Shown: positions 1 to 12,751, counted from the first letter of the stretch. The stretch is 64,000 nucleotides of DNA from Hyperoplus lanceolatus (GCA_026929865.2 CM049409.1:12520952-12584951); one strand, 5' to 3'. Numbers and translations: made by a program. The notes: generated by a model not told the origin, from the letters alone.

Positions 1-171
1 AATTACAAAGACATCCTTTAATGAGCCACAATGTTACATTGGTTGCCATGTTCCTTCATCGCCATGACAGTTTAATTAATGATGTTTAAATCCCCACATA
101 AAACTATGAAGAACAAACATAAAGATGTATGTCTTCAGTAAAAGTGCCACAGAAGGTGAAGGTGAAGGTGA

Positions 172-298
<127 letters not shown>

Positions 299-570
299 AC
301 CTACAGTATATTGTATTATAAGCTAATGAATAAAAATTTGGAGGACATCAGCGTGCCAAGCTGTGTTGAACGGATAATCATGACACAAAAGCATCCAAGA
401 AGCACTACAGTATGTAGTTCTACAGTGTAGATGGCAACATTTACAACAAAGATAAGCCTATATGTCCTCTTTGTAAAGGGTAGCACAAACAGCTAACAAC
501 AGCTAGCCATTGTTCAGACTTCGCTTTTTACACAGGCCTTTCTACCAGTAGATAGTCAAGCACTTCTGGG

Positions 571-720
571 CAGTGGTGGAGCCAGAACATTTTCATTAGG
601 GTGGCCAGGATGGGGCCAGTGATCATTTTTGGGTGGCAAGCACAAGGGCATAGATTTTGCTTCAACATAAGTGGGGGTCTGGGGGTACTCCCCCAGAAAA
701 AAATGTGCTTCGAACACACC
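571..720. mobile_element. Probable hAT-derived non-autonomous fragment
   Basis: The stretch opens with CAGTGGTGGAGCCAGAAC and continues with a G-rich segment (repeated GGGTGG, then TGGGGGTACTCCCCC). This style of terminus is common in fish hAT-derived repeats. No matching opposite terminus or target duplication was found, so the right boundary is arbitrary and the family assignment rests on the start motif only. Confidence 0.35.
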
Positions 721-967
721 ATTTTGTGCATTCGGGGGAATTTTTATGTACTTATTTATGCCTTCGGTATTTAATTATTTATGGCGGACATGTCTAAATT
801 TCTGTTAAAGGAAAAGACAACAGGCTCCCAGTGACGTTAATATAATGTTATAAAAAGCAGTAAGGCTCTCAGGCATTCTGTATTGCTTTCAAATATTTAC
901 TATACTGTATTGTTCAAAACTATTTTTTTTAGGACTCACTATTCATGACACAGCAGCAGTGTGAACT

Positions 968-1504
968 AGGGGAGACTGGGGATGCAAGTAACACGGGTAG
1001 AGTTGTAACACCACCAGTTCGACCAATCAGGGATCAGAAATGAGCCATGTGACAGTTTCGGTCTCCTCAGACTTCCTTTACGATCACTCATGGAAAATTT
1101 CTAGTTGTTAGCGTTGTTTTTTTTTAATGTTTTTTCTTCTAGTACTTTTACCGTTGTAGATGAAGTTCTATGAGTTGTATCAGGTAAAACTACAGTTTCT
1201 CTAGTAAAGAATGGTGTATCTCCCTCTTGCTAAAGTCAAAGCACCATGCTTATACAGCTCGCTAAACATGGATAACAGTGCAGGGGTAGGTTACCGCGAC
1301 TAATTCCTCATTAAGGGAACGTTACACCGGCCGGTTTTTGAATCTTATCCTCATATTCCCTATTGAAGGCTTCTTAACTGTTGTTGGCTCGGAGTGAATG
1401 TGCCTGAAGCCTTGCTTCTTATTTTCTTTCCAAGCGGAGAGCACCTTGCATGCTCACCTTGAGTCTACTCATTACTAACTGAGAGTAACAGGTGTCATCT
1501 CCCC
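968..1504. mobile_element. Putative MITE with GGGGAGAC-type termini
   Basis: The left end reads GGGGAGACTGGGGATG and the right end, in reverse complement, reads GGGGAGATGACACC. Both are followed inward by related GTAACA-like sequence (AAGTAACAC and GAGTAACAGG). This imperfect inverted symmetry over about 540 bp suggests a non-autonomous DNA transposon. The target duplication could not be defined and no coding potential is seen. Confidence 0.45.
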
Positions 1505-2016
1505 TTTTTATAGACGTAACTTTATCATCTGCTTTGAAATAATTGGACAGTTATATTCCTGAAAATGTTCTGGAGAAAATGTTCGTGTTCAGCTCCGCGG
1601 TGCCGTGGAGAACACAGGCTGCGCTGCGGTGGCACGGAGGTGGCATCAAAATATTTAATTTTGTTAAACTTTATTTTATCCGTTTTGTACACTACATAAC
1701 ATTTTAAAATAGGGGCGGCCGCGGCCCACCGGCCTAAAGGCTACGGACACTAAAAAAAAAAACGATTTTCCTCATCCACCAATCGAGTTCATTTGAAACG
1801 AGGAGTACTCGATTACTAACACCCATCCATAGTAGCTACAGAACATATACTGTGCTGTGTAATAACAGGGTCGAAAAATGGGGAAAAAGTCGCGGCTTAA
1901 AGTCCGAAAACTACGGTAGGCTATACAATCTCATCTGGTTCCATATTTTTTTGCCAAAGTCATCCTCCGGACACTTGCCAAAAGCTTGTAAAAGAGACAT
2001 GACCTATGATAGAAAG

Positions 2017-2387
2017 TAGAGCTGCAACGATTCATCGACAAATCGATTATTAATCGATTATTAATATAATCGCCAACTGTTTTGATAATCGATTAATCGT
2101 TTCAAGTCTTTTTTTAATACATTTTTTTCAAATTCTCTGATTTCAGCTTCTCAAATGTGAATATTTTCTGGTTTCTTTAATCTTATGACAGTAAACTGAA
2201 ATATCTTTGTGTTTTGGACATAAAATACATTTGAGGAAGTCAACATGGGCTTTGGAAAATTGATCAACATTTTTCTCCATTTTCTGACATTTCACGGACC
2301 AAAACACTAATCGATTAATAATCGATTAATCGAGAAAATAATCGACAGATTAATCGATTATCAAAATAATCGTTAGTTGCAGCCCTA
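2017..2387. mobile_element. hAT-like MITE, AATCGATTA-rich, copy 1
   Basis: A 371-bp element starting TAGAGCTGCAACGATT and ending TTAGTTGCAGCCCTA, so the ends are inverted repeats. It is flanked on both sides by the 8-bp direct repeat ATAGAAAG (2009-2016 and 2388-2395), the duplication size of the hAT superfamily. Both arms carry reiterated AATCGATTA palindromes. There is no coding capacity. A sibling copy lies at 34226-34592. Confidence 0.88.
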
Positions 2388-2633
2388 ATAGAAAGCTTTA
2401 TCTAAAAGTAAATGCATCTGAATTAATAAGAAACATATTGTAAGCATGACTTTTGAGTGTCAGCCCTTACGTGACAGTATGTCATTTTTACTGTTCACAC
2501 TAGCCTGGTGCTACCAGACCATCGTACTTCATTTCATTTGTACAGAGGGTCTGGCAGTGCTGTAATTGGCAAACGTTCACTCATGGAGGCGGGCGTGTCT
2601 GCTAAAGTTTAAAACTATTGGATCTGCCCAGTG

Positions 2634-3798
2634 CAGGGCTCTAGACTGCGACCAAATGCTCGCATTTTGCGACCATTTTCGGAGACAGTGCGAGTAGTTT
2701 TTAAAACTAGGGGCACGCGCGCGACCGGAAAATTCCGACATTTGTATCATTATTATTATTATTGCGTTGAGAGAGAGACAGAGAGAGTCCGCGAGTGATC
2801 AGTGGAACGATCAACAGCGATCACGTGACCTATTCTCATCTCACTTTCCGCCATAGCGATAAGGCTGTTGGAGTCCAGAAACACATCTTGCGATTTTTTT
2901 AACCGTGCACACGAGAGCAGAGTAGCAACGGAGCTGTCTACTCCTCACCGCTGACTGCACTTACTAGCCTCGTTCGACTTAGAGCCGTCTTGCTCAGACC
3001 TGCGCAACTATGACGCGCGTCTTGCTGAGCACAAAACAAAAATGCTGTGCACTCAGCAAGACGAGTGTCATAATTGCGCAGGTCTTAGCAAGACGGCGAC
3101 ATCCCAAACGAGGCTACTTACACTGATAGAAGCCCCCGGCCACCTGCAGCAGCCAGCAGACAGCACCGTGTGCCAGGTGATGTTTGTGAACAGGACAATT
3201 GTTTTATATGTCCACATTCAATAGGCCAGAGCATATCTATGAAGTAGCTAACTTGTAGTTATATGGCAACAAAAAAAGTGTGTAAAGTGAGTTTGTAAAT
3301 AGGCCTAGTTAATTTGTAAACTACCATGTCAGCATTTTCTATTAATTTTGCCTCTTTCAGAAAAGCATAGGCGATAATGCAAATTAGTTGATAATGTAAT
3401 CTAGCTCCTACTAGTTACCTTTGGGCCAATAACTAGGCTATTTTCCTTACAGGAGTCAGCAGAGATAGAGTAGGAAAAATCAGAGGGCTTGGATGTAGAA
3501 GTGGTTGTGGTGAAAATGGGGAAAAAAAATCCTTTTCCTAAAGGAATGTCTGAAGAATTTCACATGGTGATGCAAAATCAAAAAAACAATGAAATGTATC
3601 ATCTGTTGTCAGTGTGCTCCAAAACATGCTGGCAATACAATATCAATAGGCCTAATATAGTTACAATTGGGAAACATTTTAATAGATGCGTTGCAGGTCT
3701 ATTTAATGTTTGCCCCTAAATGTTCTGCTTGCGCCCCTAACAATTCTGAGTTAGGGGCGACAGTGCTCCTAGTAAAAAAAAGTTAGTCTTGAGCCCTG
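2634..3798. mobile_element. hAT-like non-autonomous element inserted in the 2501-4050 element
   Basis: The termini are CAGGGCTCTAGACT and, at the right end, AGTCTTGAGCCCTG, which is its imperfect inverse. The flanking 8-bp direct repeat is GCCCAGTG (2626-2633 and 3799-3806), typical of hAT insertions. Inside, near both ends, are related blocks of the type GCGACC... and TTAGGGGCGACAGTGCTCC. Two short frames (3042-3224 and 3489-3719) resemble no known transposase. The element is itself interrupted by the hairpin element at 2965-3116. Confidence 0.82.
2965..3116. mobile_element. Foldback (hairpin) MITE, innermost element of the nest
   Basis: About 150 bp forming one long imperfect palindrome. 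The left arm runs from TAGCCTCGTT through CCGTCTTGCT and GACCTGCGCAA to CGTCTTGCTGAG. The right arm carries the same blocks in reverse complement and ends AACGAGGCTA. Direct repeats of 5-6 bp, (A)CTTAC, flank it. The near-complete self-complementarity would give a strong RNA hairpin when transcribed. Confidence 0.7.
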
Positions 3799-5369
3799 GC
3801 CCAGTGCCACTCTGGATTAGCCAACCAATCGCATAACGTTTGGTCGTCACGTGTGTCATGAGCCGGCTTCTGGCAACTGAAACTGGAGCGCGACTTCGAC
3901 GTCATCGTTCTCAGCCACTCGCTCTGTTCGCTGATTGGACCGGCTATCGAATCTCCGGCAAAACTGGGAAATGGGCTGTACACCCAGACTGACTACTGAA
4001 GGGAAAATAAAATTTGGCCGGAAGTAGGCGGGCGGGCGGAGCCAGGCTACGTTCACACAGGAGACACAGTTTAAATGTGTGCTTTGAGCTATTCCACAGC
4101 AGAACCAGATGTTGTCATTTTTCCTCTGCCTTGTCTAAACCAGGCACCTACATAACCCACAATGCAACTCAACTGCCAATGGTTATGATTCAGGTGTGTT
4201 AGTGGTGATGTAGTCTACTGTAGAGCAGCAAGCCTTAAGAAGAGATGAAAGTGGGCTGAGGTCATCTCTTTCAAACTGCACACCTGCAATTTTGATTCGT
4301 TTTCATACTTGCAGCCATCAGCCCCAGCAAACATTGACTCAAATTGATGATCAGACCTCAACACTGCTCCGCCTGCAGCCAAAAAGGCCATCATTGAACT
4401 TGTGTTACAGGTGCAGTACTAGGACCTGTACACAGGTAGATACCATCATGCAATTCACCTCACACTTGTCTGCTCTCACAACAAACTAAATCTAAACTTA
4501 AACTGATTGTGAAATACTTATATTACTGCAAATTACTCTGATTATCTAATCTTATGTGGAGGCCAAATGCATTTATTTTAAAGTCTGCTTTTAGATTAAA
4601 GCTTCAAAATCAAAGTACACAAAAGGCATTAGTTTTAAGTCAAGATTGGTTTTGGAAAACCTTAGTTTGTGAGATTGACAGCTCAGCTTTATGAACGACT
4701 TTTCTCAAGCTGAAGAACTCTAAGGACTGCACTGTGTTATTACTATTCATTGTGCCTGATACCCGATGAAGATAGCGGCCAAGTTTATGTAATCTTTGCA
4801 GTCAGCTATTAGGAAAAGGGTCCATGCAAAATAGCTGTTACCATGGAGACACGCAGCTTGATTGACAGCTGACAGTAAGTGTCTGATCAGGAGTGGATTA
4901 TCAGGCGGGACCCATGTCTTAAGAGCTACAAAGAAAGGTTTACATGCATTAAGTTCAGAATGCAGTGAATTTGTGCATGTGTGAACATGGCAAGGGAAAA
5001 TGTTTATGAGGCAGAGAGAAAGAAAGTAAGAGAGAGTAAGATTTTGAGACAGGTAGTTTAGGTGTAAGCATTGCCAGCACGATGTGATCTCATTGTCATT
5101 CTCACACAGCCAAACAGTCACAGACCTTATTGCTGGATGCCTCTCCCATGTGTTTTCCCAGCTTTATTGCCTTTTCAATCTTCCAACTGCTTCAATAAAT
5201 AAACTCAATAAAAACTTCTCAATTTAGAAAAAAGTATTATTTTAATATCTTGCTACCTGTAGTGTAATTCCAGCACCAATCTCATAAATACATATGAACA
5301 ACATATAAAATCAGGTGTAATGTAAATATGTAAAATAATTGATGAGGATGGTGAGGCCACAGTGTCAGA

Positions 5370-5650
5370 GGAGGGCTGTTTCAGTGATGTGTTGTTGGCG
5401 GAATCCAGATTGAAATTTATTTTGAGGATGGGAGTGACAGTAGCAAGTCTGAGGAGTGTGTAGGGACTGAGCCGGAACTGAGGGAGGAGTTAATGATTTG
5501 AATGATGAATGGAGAGATGGATGGAAGAAAAGTCTTGATGAGAGCTGATGGGATGGGGTCGAGGAGGCTGCAGGTGGAGCTATTCACCGCTTTGATGTGT
5601 TCTGACAGCTCCATAGGGGACAGCAGGGTGAAATGGGACAGTGACAGTGA
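5370..5650 (-). pseudogene. Decayed LINE reverse-transcriptase fragment
   Basis: Read on the minus strand, a frame contains a SPMELSEHIKAV block, then LLDPIPSALIKTFLPSISP, then INSSLSSGSVPT. This is the pattern preceding the first RT motifs in Rex1/CR1/L2-type LINEs (compare SPLDPIPPRLLKE and INISLSSGYVP in the intact LINE at 9.4-13.0 kb). Past the VPT the match continues in another frame with ATVTPILKINFN, so there is at least one frameshift. No catalytic RT motif remains. It is an old, dead fragment. Confidence 0.7.
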
Positions 5651-5910
5651 CTGTGAGTATGATAATGATAACGATGAGCAGATAACAGACAAAAAGAGGT
5701 CAAGAGGAATATGAGAAGAGGGGAGTTCTGGACTCACACACTGATCCACACATAGAAACACACACACCAACGCGACATGATAAGAAAAGCGGGGGGATTG
5801 CGTGCTGTGTGAAGACTTTCAGTATATCATATATGTGTTACAATGCACTATTTCTGCATTGAAGCGTGTATCCCTGACCATATCACTCCCTCTTTCCATA
5901 TCTAACTCTC

Positions 5911-5945
<35 letters not shown>

Positions 5946-8146
5946 AATATTCACAGTTGCTCCCATAAAACATTCACCACACAACGCTGCTACGTTTATC
6001 AGCCCTCCGCCAATCAGCCTCCAGCGAGTGCACAAGAAGCCCACCAAAAGTCTGAACACACACACTCTCTCTCTTCTGCCTGCATGGCCTGGTGATGTAG
6101 CAGCCTTGCAGAGAGGGGACGAGCTGACTAGAATAAGGGTGGAAGAAGTGCCCAAAGAGAGAAAGAGACAAAAAAAGGAAGGGATTGGTGGGTGAGGGAC
6201 AAACGAGACAAGTGAATGAAAATCAGACAAAGAAAAGATAGCAAACAAAAGTAGTCTGGGGTCCACTGCTCAGCCCGTGTCCTTGTTCAGGGAGAGCAAA
6301 GCGGCCCTGCACCTCAATAATTCAACAGCAAGACGGGTGCCGCCAGCCTCTCTCTCTCTTCCTCCCTCCCTCTCTCTCTCTCTCGCTCTCTCTGACATCA
6401 CAAGGCCTTACCTAATAAGACGGTAAAAATACACCAGTTTCACAGTTTGACACAATACGTTACGCATAATTTTAGCTAAAAATAGTGTGCAACACCGTTG
6501 AGACAGATCACAGAGTCATGAGTGTTTTCCGCTGGGTGCTGTTGCATCTTCACAAAACACATCTCAGCCCAGTTTGTCAGTCAATGGAACAGGTGTGCTT
6601 TTATTTCATAAATTCCAGCAGTCTCAGGCTGCGTACCCGGCTGACGTTTTGTCAACTCAATGCCAAAGTAAATGCAACCTGGCAATTTTTTTAAATCTAT
6701 TTTCATAATTTTTTTGACCACAACTCTACAGCGATGGTGTAAGTGCTTCCAAAATGCTGGTGACCTACATTCAATACCGTCCCGTGCCTCAGTTAAATTA
6801 ACTGATATTCGATTAGCTGCTAAGGAGAGCATCAGTTATCCACATTTGTGAACCTGGACACGGGGAGTTTCAAAAATTTTGAACTTTGACATGATGATTG
6901 ATCAGTTTAGCAACAGTTCAGTAAGATTTGCCCATCATAGTGCAAAACAGTATGTGCATTTTTCCCTGTACCTTAGTCTTTAACTTAGTACTTGTGGTAG
7001 TTTTTTGTTCATAATGTTTTCTAAGCTTTTTCTGTTTGCCTTAAATGTACAATATTGTATCGCATTCTTTAAAGCCAATGGGAATATACTGTATACCTCT
7101 TAAACACAATGTAAGCATTGTAATTTGTAAACTAAACAGACTTTTGGTAATAAAGATAAAATAATATCAAGGTGCATTATTGAGGAAATGTATCCAAAAA
7201 GAAAATATGTCTCTTGAAATTCAAATAACAACCTTCACTAACGTTGTTCTTTACTATGTCTCTCTGTGTCGATGCACACATGTGTGAATGCCAGTGGAAG
7301 AAATAACCAATGTGTGTGTGTCCACTTGAGCAACTGTCCATTGTCCATCCCTAAACCACAGAGAATAGTGCCTAATCCTGCCCCCAAACACACTCACACA
7401 CACACACACACACCCCTTCCTGCGAATGAAGGCATTCTTTTATTTTTTTATTATAATGTTGAGCTTGAACAGAGAAAAGGTGCTATATAACACATCAAAG
7501 ATCATTTGCAAGTTTCACTCTAACATGAAGTGCAAGTGTGCTTATTTTGATGTCAAAATCATCGTGTTGATTGTTGAGAGCAGAGTGTTATTTGTTGTCA
7601 CAACTTAGAAAAGGTCACGAACGTCAGCTCAGTGACTTGCCACTGCACTGCTGGCGAGACAATGGGCTGAAGTTAACTGATAAGACTGATGCATGTTTAC
7701 TACTGACTGAGTATCTGAGAATGTTATGCTTAGCTCTGTGATTCAAATGTAACAAACTGTGTGCACACAAACCTTAGAAAAGAATGGTGGGTCTTGGTTG
7801 CACAAAGTGTTGGTGTGTAAACATTGATGGATGTTTTCCCACTACAAATCCATGTGGCCAGCCTGGGGGTTTATTTGAAACCTGTCTGATCATCTGACTG
7901 CTTTTCTTTCTTGCCTATTCTGACTTTTTCCTTAGTCATGCTACATTATTCTCAGTTCTTGTCTTCGCGAAAAACACATTGGCAGTACCAGCATATTTCA
8001 ACTATTAAGGGTAATGCACACTGGAGGAAACACCAAAGTGTGCGTATTTCACAGTGTGCACAGACAGGCTTTGTACACTTTAAGTGTGAGAGCCGCTAAG
8101 TAGGTGAGAGAAAATGTGTGCGACTGCGTTTGTGAAAAGAGCAGAC

Positions 8147-8286
<140 letters not shown>

Positions 8287-8881
8287 CCACAACCATCATG
8301 CACACAAACAAACACACACACTCAGACTCTGCCAGACAGCCTATGGGATGAAGGGTTTCACCCCTGCTGTTGCCGGGTTACTAGCTCCGGACCGCTGCCA
8401 ACACAGCCCTCGAGACAATACATTAGAACAGACTCACACAGGCTAGATCAAATCGCCTGGTGAGAGGTCTTATTAAGAGCTTTCCTCAAATCAATCTTTT
8501 GTTTACAGAGGACAGAAAAAAACAACATAAAAAGGAGAGTAAGAGGAAATGTGTGGGTGTTTTTTAGAGAGAAGCAGAGAGGCAGACTTCAGCCTGCTTC
8601 CCCTGGGAAAAGAGCAGCCCAAACAGTCGAGAACTGTCCCTGATATGCGGCTCATATCATCACTCAACCTTAGGTGGCCCACAGTGACACTTATTAACTT
8701 GCATAAACACACAGACACAGGCAGTCTGCAGTTTGGTGTTCACACACCAAGACAAGTAGAGCTGCAGAGAAGTATGGAAGCATTGCATACTGTTTGCACA
8801 TGCCATTTAAGGCTACTCGTCTACTCTCAGTGCAATAGGCAGACTAAGGACATTGACAACAGTAGTGTTCAACTACGGCAT

Positions 8882-9021
<140 letters not shown>

Positions 9022-9493
9022 AACAGTGAATGTCATAATTCTGAACACAACATGTAATACTGCCTCAAAGGATAAATCCACATTATTCAACTTCTGGTCT
9101 CGTCAACACATATTTCACTCTAGATGGTAGGCCTTGTACTCCAGCTGCAGGCTGTTCACTGCCCTCTTATGTTAGCATGTCACTTAAGTTGCCACAAAAC
9201 AAACACAATATAGACAGTTGCAATTCACCTGACAAAGTTTTTTTGAAGGAAAAATCCCTTTGATTTAAAATGTAATTTAGCAGCACCTCATTCAAAGACA
9301 TTCTGTCCACTGAGTTTAAACTAATTAAGATTTGTAGGCCTCTTCCATGGTTGTCCCTAATCTAATCAAATTACAACTCTTGAGAAGCAATATGGCACGT
9401 GTCTGCTCTCCTTGTCTATGATCGCAAAAAGACTCTTTTGAAAGAATATCACGTTCAGACCACTCACTGTTTGCTCACCAAACACACACTCCT

Positions 9494-12400
9494 GTGCTGG
9501 CGGCTATTCCCAACAATCTCCGTCGCCCGCTCTATGTCCCTCCCGGACAGGAGGGCCGTCACAAACCTCGCTCTGGTTCTTCGGATTTCCGACATCAAAT
9601 TGCCCATTCCAACTACCCACTTCACTGGAGAAAGCGCGTTAGAAGACGCGGTAAACGTGCCGGCGTGCTTGTCAGGCTCAGGGCCTACCTGTCGGTCTTC
9701 CCCTTCACCGACCCACGTCCCGGATCTGCCCCACTCGGTCCATATTTCCATCGGCGGTGGATCCGCCCTGTCTTCCCGGGGCCGTCGCTGCTGCGTTCGC
9801 CGGCGCTGTGTGCGCCTACTCCCGCTGTGCTGTCAGCCTCTGATCGACGTCCTAACCGGCGTCCTGTTTGCAGCGGTCACCATGGCAACCTCAGACAACT
9901 AACTCGGGCTACGTTTGTGGCCGGCTCGGAGCGCACAATCAGCATGGCGCTTCTCAACACCAGGTCAGTTGCAAATAAAACTTTTCTTCTAAATGACTTT
10001 TTTACCTCCCACAACCTGGACATTATGTGCATCACGGAAACATGGATCCATGGCGGCGACGACACCCCGTTCTCAGAACTCCTGCCCCCAGCCTGTTCAT
10101 TTTTCAGCTCGCCCCGCGCCACAGGCAGTGGTGGCGGTGTAGCTTCTGTTTTTAAATCAGGGCTCATGTGCCGGCTGTCCCAGCCCGTGCTGAACTTTTC
10201 CAGCTTTGAGCTGCAGCTCATTGATCTGAATCTCTCACCTCCGATCCTCTGTGCGGTCGTATATCGTCCACCCAAATACAACAAGAACTTCATCAATGAC
10301 TTTTCGGATTTTCTGTCTGGGATTGTAGTGAAATATGACCATATTATAATCTGTGGGGATTTCAATATTCATGTATGTTGCGAATCCAGACCCCTGGTTA
10401 GAGAATTTTTAAACCTGATTGAGTCCTTTGATTTTATCCAGCATGTGGCTGGTCCCACCCATGAAAAGGGTCATACACTGGACCTCGTTTTATCATATGG
10501 TCTGGCTGTTTCTATCAATGAAATTTGCTCATCCGCATGTATATCTGACCATCTACCTGTGCTGTTCACTTTATCATTTACCTGCTCTTCCACTAAACCA
10601 ACTGCCCCAGAGCGCCTCCTGCGCAGTATTAAGCCCTGTACTGCTTCACAGTTCTCCGCCATTTTTAATGACTCTCTGCTGTACTCGCCTGTTGACAAAT
10701 TTCCTCTCGATGCAGATGAATTTTTAACCATTTTCAACTCCACGTGCACTGACATCTTGGACACTGTTGCTCCTCTGAGGCACAAGCGCACCAAAGTCCT
10801 CTCGGAGCCTTGGTTAAATGAGGCAACACGCTCCCTTAGACGGGCTTGTAGACGTGCTGAGAGGAAATGGAAAAAGGACAAACTTGTTGTTTCTCGGCAA
10901 ATCCTCAATGTCTGTTTGTGTGAATATCAGAAATCTGTTAAAGTTGCAAAAACCTCTTACTTTTCCACTGTAGTCGCCAATAACAGCCATAAACCTCAGG
11001 TTCTGTTCAATGTCCTAAATTCTCTCATTAACCCCAGTGAAGTTTCTCCCCTTGTGCCCACACCCACTCTCTGTAATAACTTCCTATCATTTTTCATTCA
11101 AAAAGTTGCTGACCTTAGACCAGTACACTCTGGTGTTATGTCCAGCCTTGACACTGCTCCTTCCCCACCCTCTGCCTTCCTTGATCGGTTTGAGTCCCTG
11201 TCCCTCATCCAAATTTCCGATATATTTCACCATCTTCGCGCCTCAAGCTCTCCTTTAGACCCTATTCCTCCCCGCCTCCTCAAAGAGGTATTTGAGTCAA
11301 TCGGTGCTTGCATTTTAACACTGATCAACATCAGTCTCAGCTCAGGCTATGTCCCTCTTGCCTTTAAACATGCCGTGGTTAAACCCCTCCTCAAAAAGAA
11401 AAAGCTTGATCATTCCAACCTCTGTAATTTTAGGCCAATCTCCCAGCTTCCATTTCTGTCTAAAGTGTTAGAAAGAGCAGTATATATCCAGCTCCAGTCA
11501 TTCTTAGTTGAGAACAACATTCATGAAAAATTTCAGTCTGGTTTTAAACCTGGACACAGCACAGAAACTGCCTTGCTCAAAGTTTTTAATGATCTTCTTT
11601 TAGCTGCTGACTCAGGTAGCCCTGCAGTCCTGATCCTTTTAGACCTTTCAGCTGCCTTCGACACAGTGGATCATGCAATCCTCCTGCAGCGCCTTAAAAA
11701 TCATGTTGGCATCACTGGCTCCGCCCTCCGCTGGCTCTCGTCCTACCTCACTGACCGAAGTTTTTCGGTGCAGTTGGGTGACATTTATTCTGATACAGCC
11801 CCTCTGACCTGTGGAGTCCCCCAAGGCTCCATCCTTGGCCCCATTATATTCCTCTTGTACATGTTGCCCCTTGGTGGCATTATCCAAAATCATAAAATCT
11901 CCTTCCACTTTTATGCAGACGATGTCCAAATTTATCTTCCATTAAAATCCACTAGCAACGATCCAATACAAGTATTTTTAAACTGCCTGGGTGATGTTAA
12001 GGCTTGGATGAACAACAACTTCCTTAAATTAAATGACTCAAAGACAGAGATCATCCTGTTTAAAGGCAACACCTCATCCACAGCCTGCACAGCCAACATC
12101 CTCAGCCCCTTGGGTCCTAATATTCATACTCATGGTAGGAATTTAGGTTTTATCTTCGACCAGAATTTTAAACTGGATAAACAGATCAGCACTGTTGTCA
12201 AAGCCAGCTTTTTCCAGCTCCGCCTCCTGGCCAAAATCAAACCATATCTTTTTAAATCCGATCTAGAAACAGCTACACATGCCTTCATCACATCCAAATT
12301 AGATTACTGTAACTCCTTATATTTCGGCCTGGATCACTCCTCCCTCAGTCGTCTCCAACTAGTACAGAATTCAGCCGCTCGTCTTCTCTCCGGCAAGAAA

Positions 12401-12751
12401 AAACACGACCACATCACACCCGTTTTAGCCTCACTTCACTGGCTGCCTGTCAGCTTCAGAATCGATTTTAAACTTCTCTTAATTGTCTTTAAAGCCCTGA
12501 ATGGCCTGGCCCCCCCTTACCTCAGTGAGCTCCTACAGCTGCATACCCCTTCCAGATCCCTACGTTCCTCCGACCAACTGCTGCTCAAGGTTCCGAAAAC
12601 CAGACTTAAGACCCGAGGTGATAGGGCCTTTGCCGCAGCTGCCCCCAGACTTTGGAACAACCTCCCCATCCACATTAAATCATCACAGTCTGTTGACATT
12701 TTCAAATCGTCACTGAAAACACACCTCTTCTCCCTGGCATTCCCCCCTTGA
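9494..12751 (+). CDS. LINE ORF2: AP endonuclease and reverse transcriptase
   Basis: This frame is open from just after a TGA at 9419 to the stop at 12751. The first in-frame ATG is at 9944 (935 aa) and lies exactly at the start of the endonuclease domain. The upstream in-frame part carries an RRGKRAGVLVRLR block often seen before that domain, so the true start may be lost. Endonuclease motifs are all present: CITETWI, VVYRPPKYN, IICGDFNIHV, HTLDLVLS and ISDHLPV. RT motifs follow: NFRPISQLPFLSKVLERAV, QSGFKPGHSTETALL, LLDLSAAFDTVDHAIL, GVPQGSILGPIIFLLYM and the catalytic FHFYADDVQIYLP. The tail has the usual L2/CR1 region (SLHWLPVSFRIDFKLLL, PRLWNNLP). The protein would nick target DNA and prime cDNA synthesis from it. 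No stop or frameshift is seen, so activity is possible but unproven. Confidence 0.93.
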   Translation: MLAAIPNNLRRPLYVPPGQEGRHKPRSGSSDFRHQIAHSNYPLHWRKRVRRRGKRAGVLVRLRAYLSVFPFTDPRPGSAPLGPYFHRRWIRPVFPGPSLLRSPALCAPTPAVLSASDRRPNRRPVCSGHHGNLRQLTRATFVAGSERTISMALLNTRSVANKTFLLNDFFTSHNLDIMCITETWIHGGDDTPFSELLPPACSFFSSPRATGSGGGVASVFKSGLMCRLSQPVLNFSSFELQLIDLNLSPPILCAVVYRPPKYNKNFINDFSDFLSGIVVKYDHIIICGDFNIHVCCESRPLVREFLNLIESFDFIQHVAGPTHEKGHTLDLVLSYGLAVSINEICSSACISDHLPVLFTLSFTCSSTKPTAPERLLRSIKPCTASQFSAIFNDSLLYSPVDKFPLDADEFLTIFNSTCTDILDTVAPLRHKRTKVLSEPWLNEATRSLRRACRRAERKWKKDKLVVSRQILNVCLCEYQKSVKVAKTSYFSTVVANNSHKPQVLFNVLNSLINPSEVSPLVPTPTLCNNFLSFFIQKVADLRPVHSGVMSSLDTAPSPPSAFLDRFESLSLIQISDIFHHLRASSSPLDPIPPRLLKEVFESIGACILTLINISLSSGYVPLAFKHAVVKPLLKKKKLDHSNLCNFRPISQLPFLSKVLERAVYIQLQSFLVENNIHEKFQSGFKPGHSTETALLKVFNDLLLAADSGSPAVLILLDLSAAFDTVDHAILLQRLKNHVGITGSALRWLSSYLTDRSFSVQLGDIYSDTAPLTCGVPQGSILGPIIFLLYMLPLGGIIQNHKISFHFYADDVQIYLPLKSTSNDPIQVFLNCLGDVKAWMNNNFLKLNDSKTEIILFKGNTSSTACTANILSPLGPNIHTHGRNLGFIFDQNFKLDKQISTVVKASFFQLRLLAKIKPYLFKSDLETATHAFITSKLDYCNSLYFGLDHSSLSRLQLVQNSAARLLSGKKKHDHITPVLASLHWLPVSFRIDFKLLLIVFKALNGLAPPYLSELLQLHTPSRSLRSSDQLLLKVPKTRLKTRGDRAFAAAAPRLWNNLPIHIKSSQSVDIFKSSLKTHLFSLAFPP

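Larger units (their letters stand above)
2501..4050. mobile_element. hAT-like MITE (outer element of a nest), split by a later insertion
   Basis: The element begins TAGCCTGGTG and ends GAGCCAGGCTAC, and is bounded by the 8-bp direct repeat GTTCACAC (2493-2500 and 4051-4058). Once the inserted element at 2634-3798 and one copy of its duplicated target are removed, about 377 bp of original element remain. The right arm is GC-rich, with GGCGGGCGGGCGG next to the end. No reading frame of interest. Superfamily is inferred from the 8-bp duplication. Confidence 0.8.

Noticed and set aside
4747..5121. 124-codon minus-strand frame
   Set aside because: No recognisable domain, and no splice or start context. 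Open frames of this length occur by chance in 64 kb.
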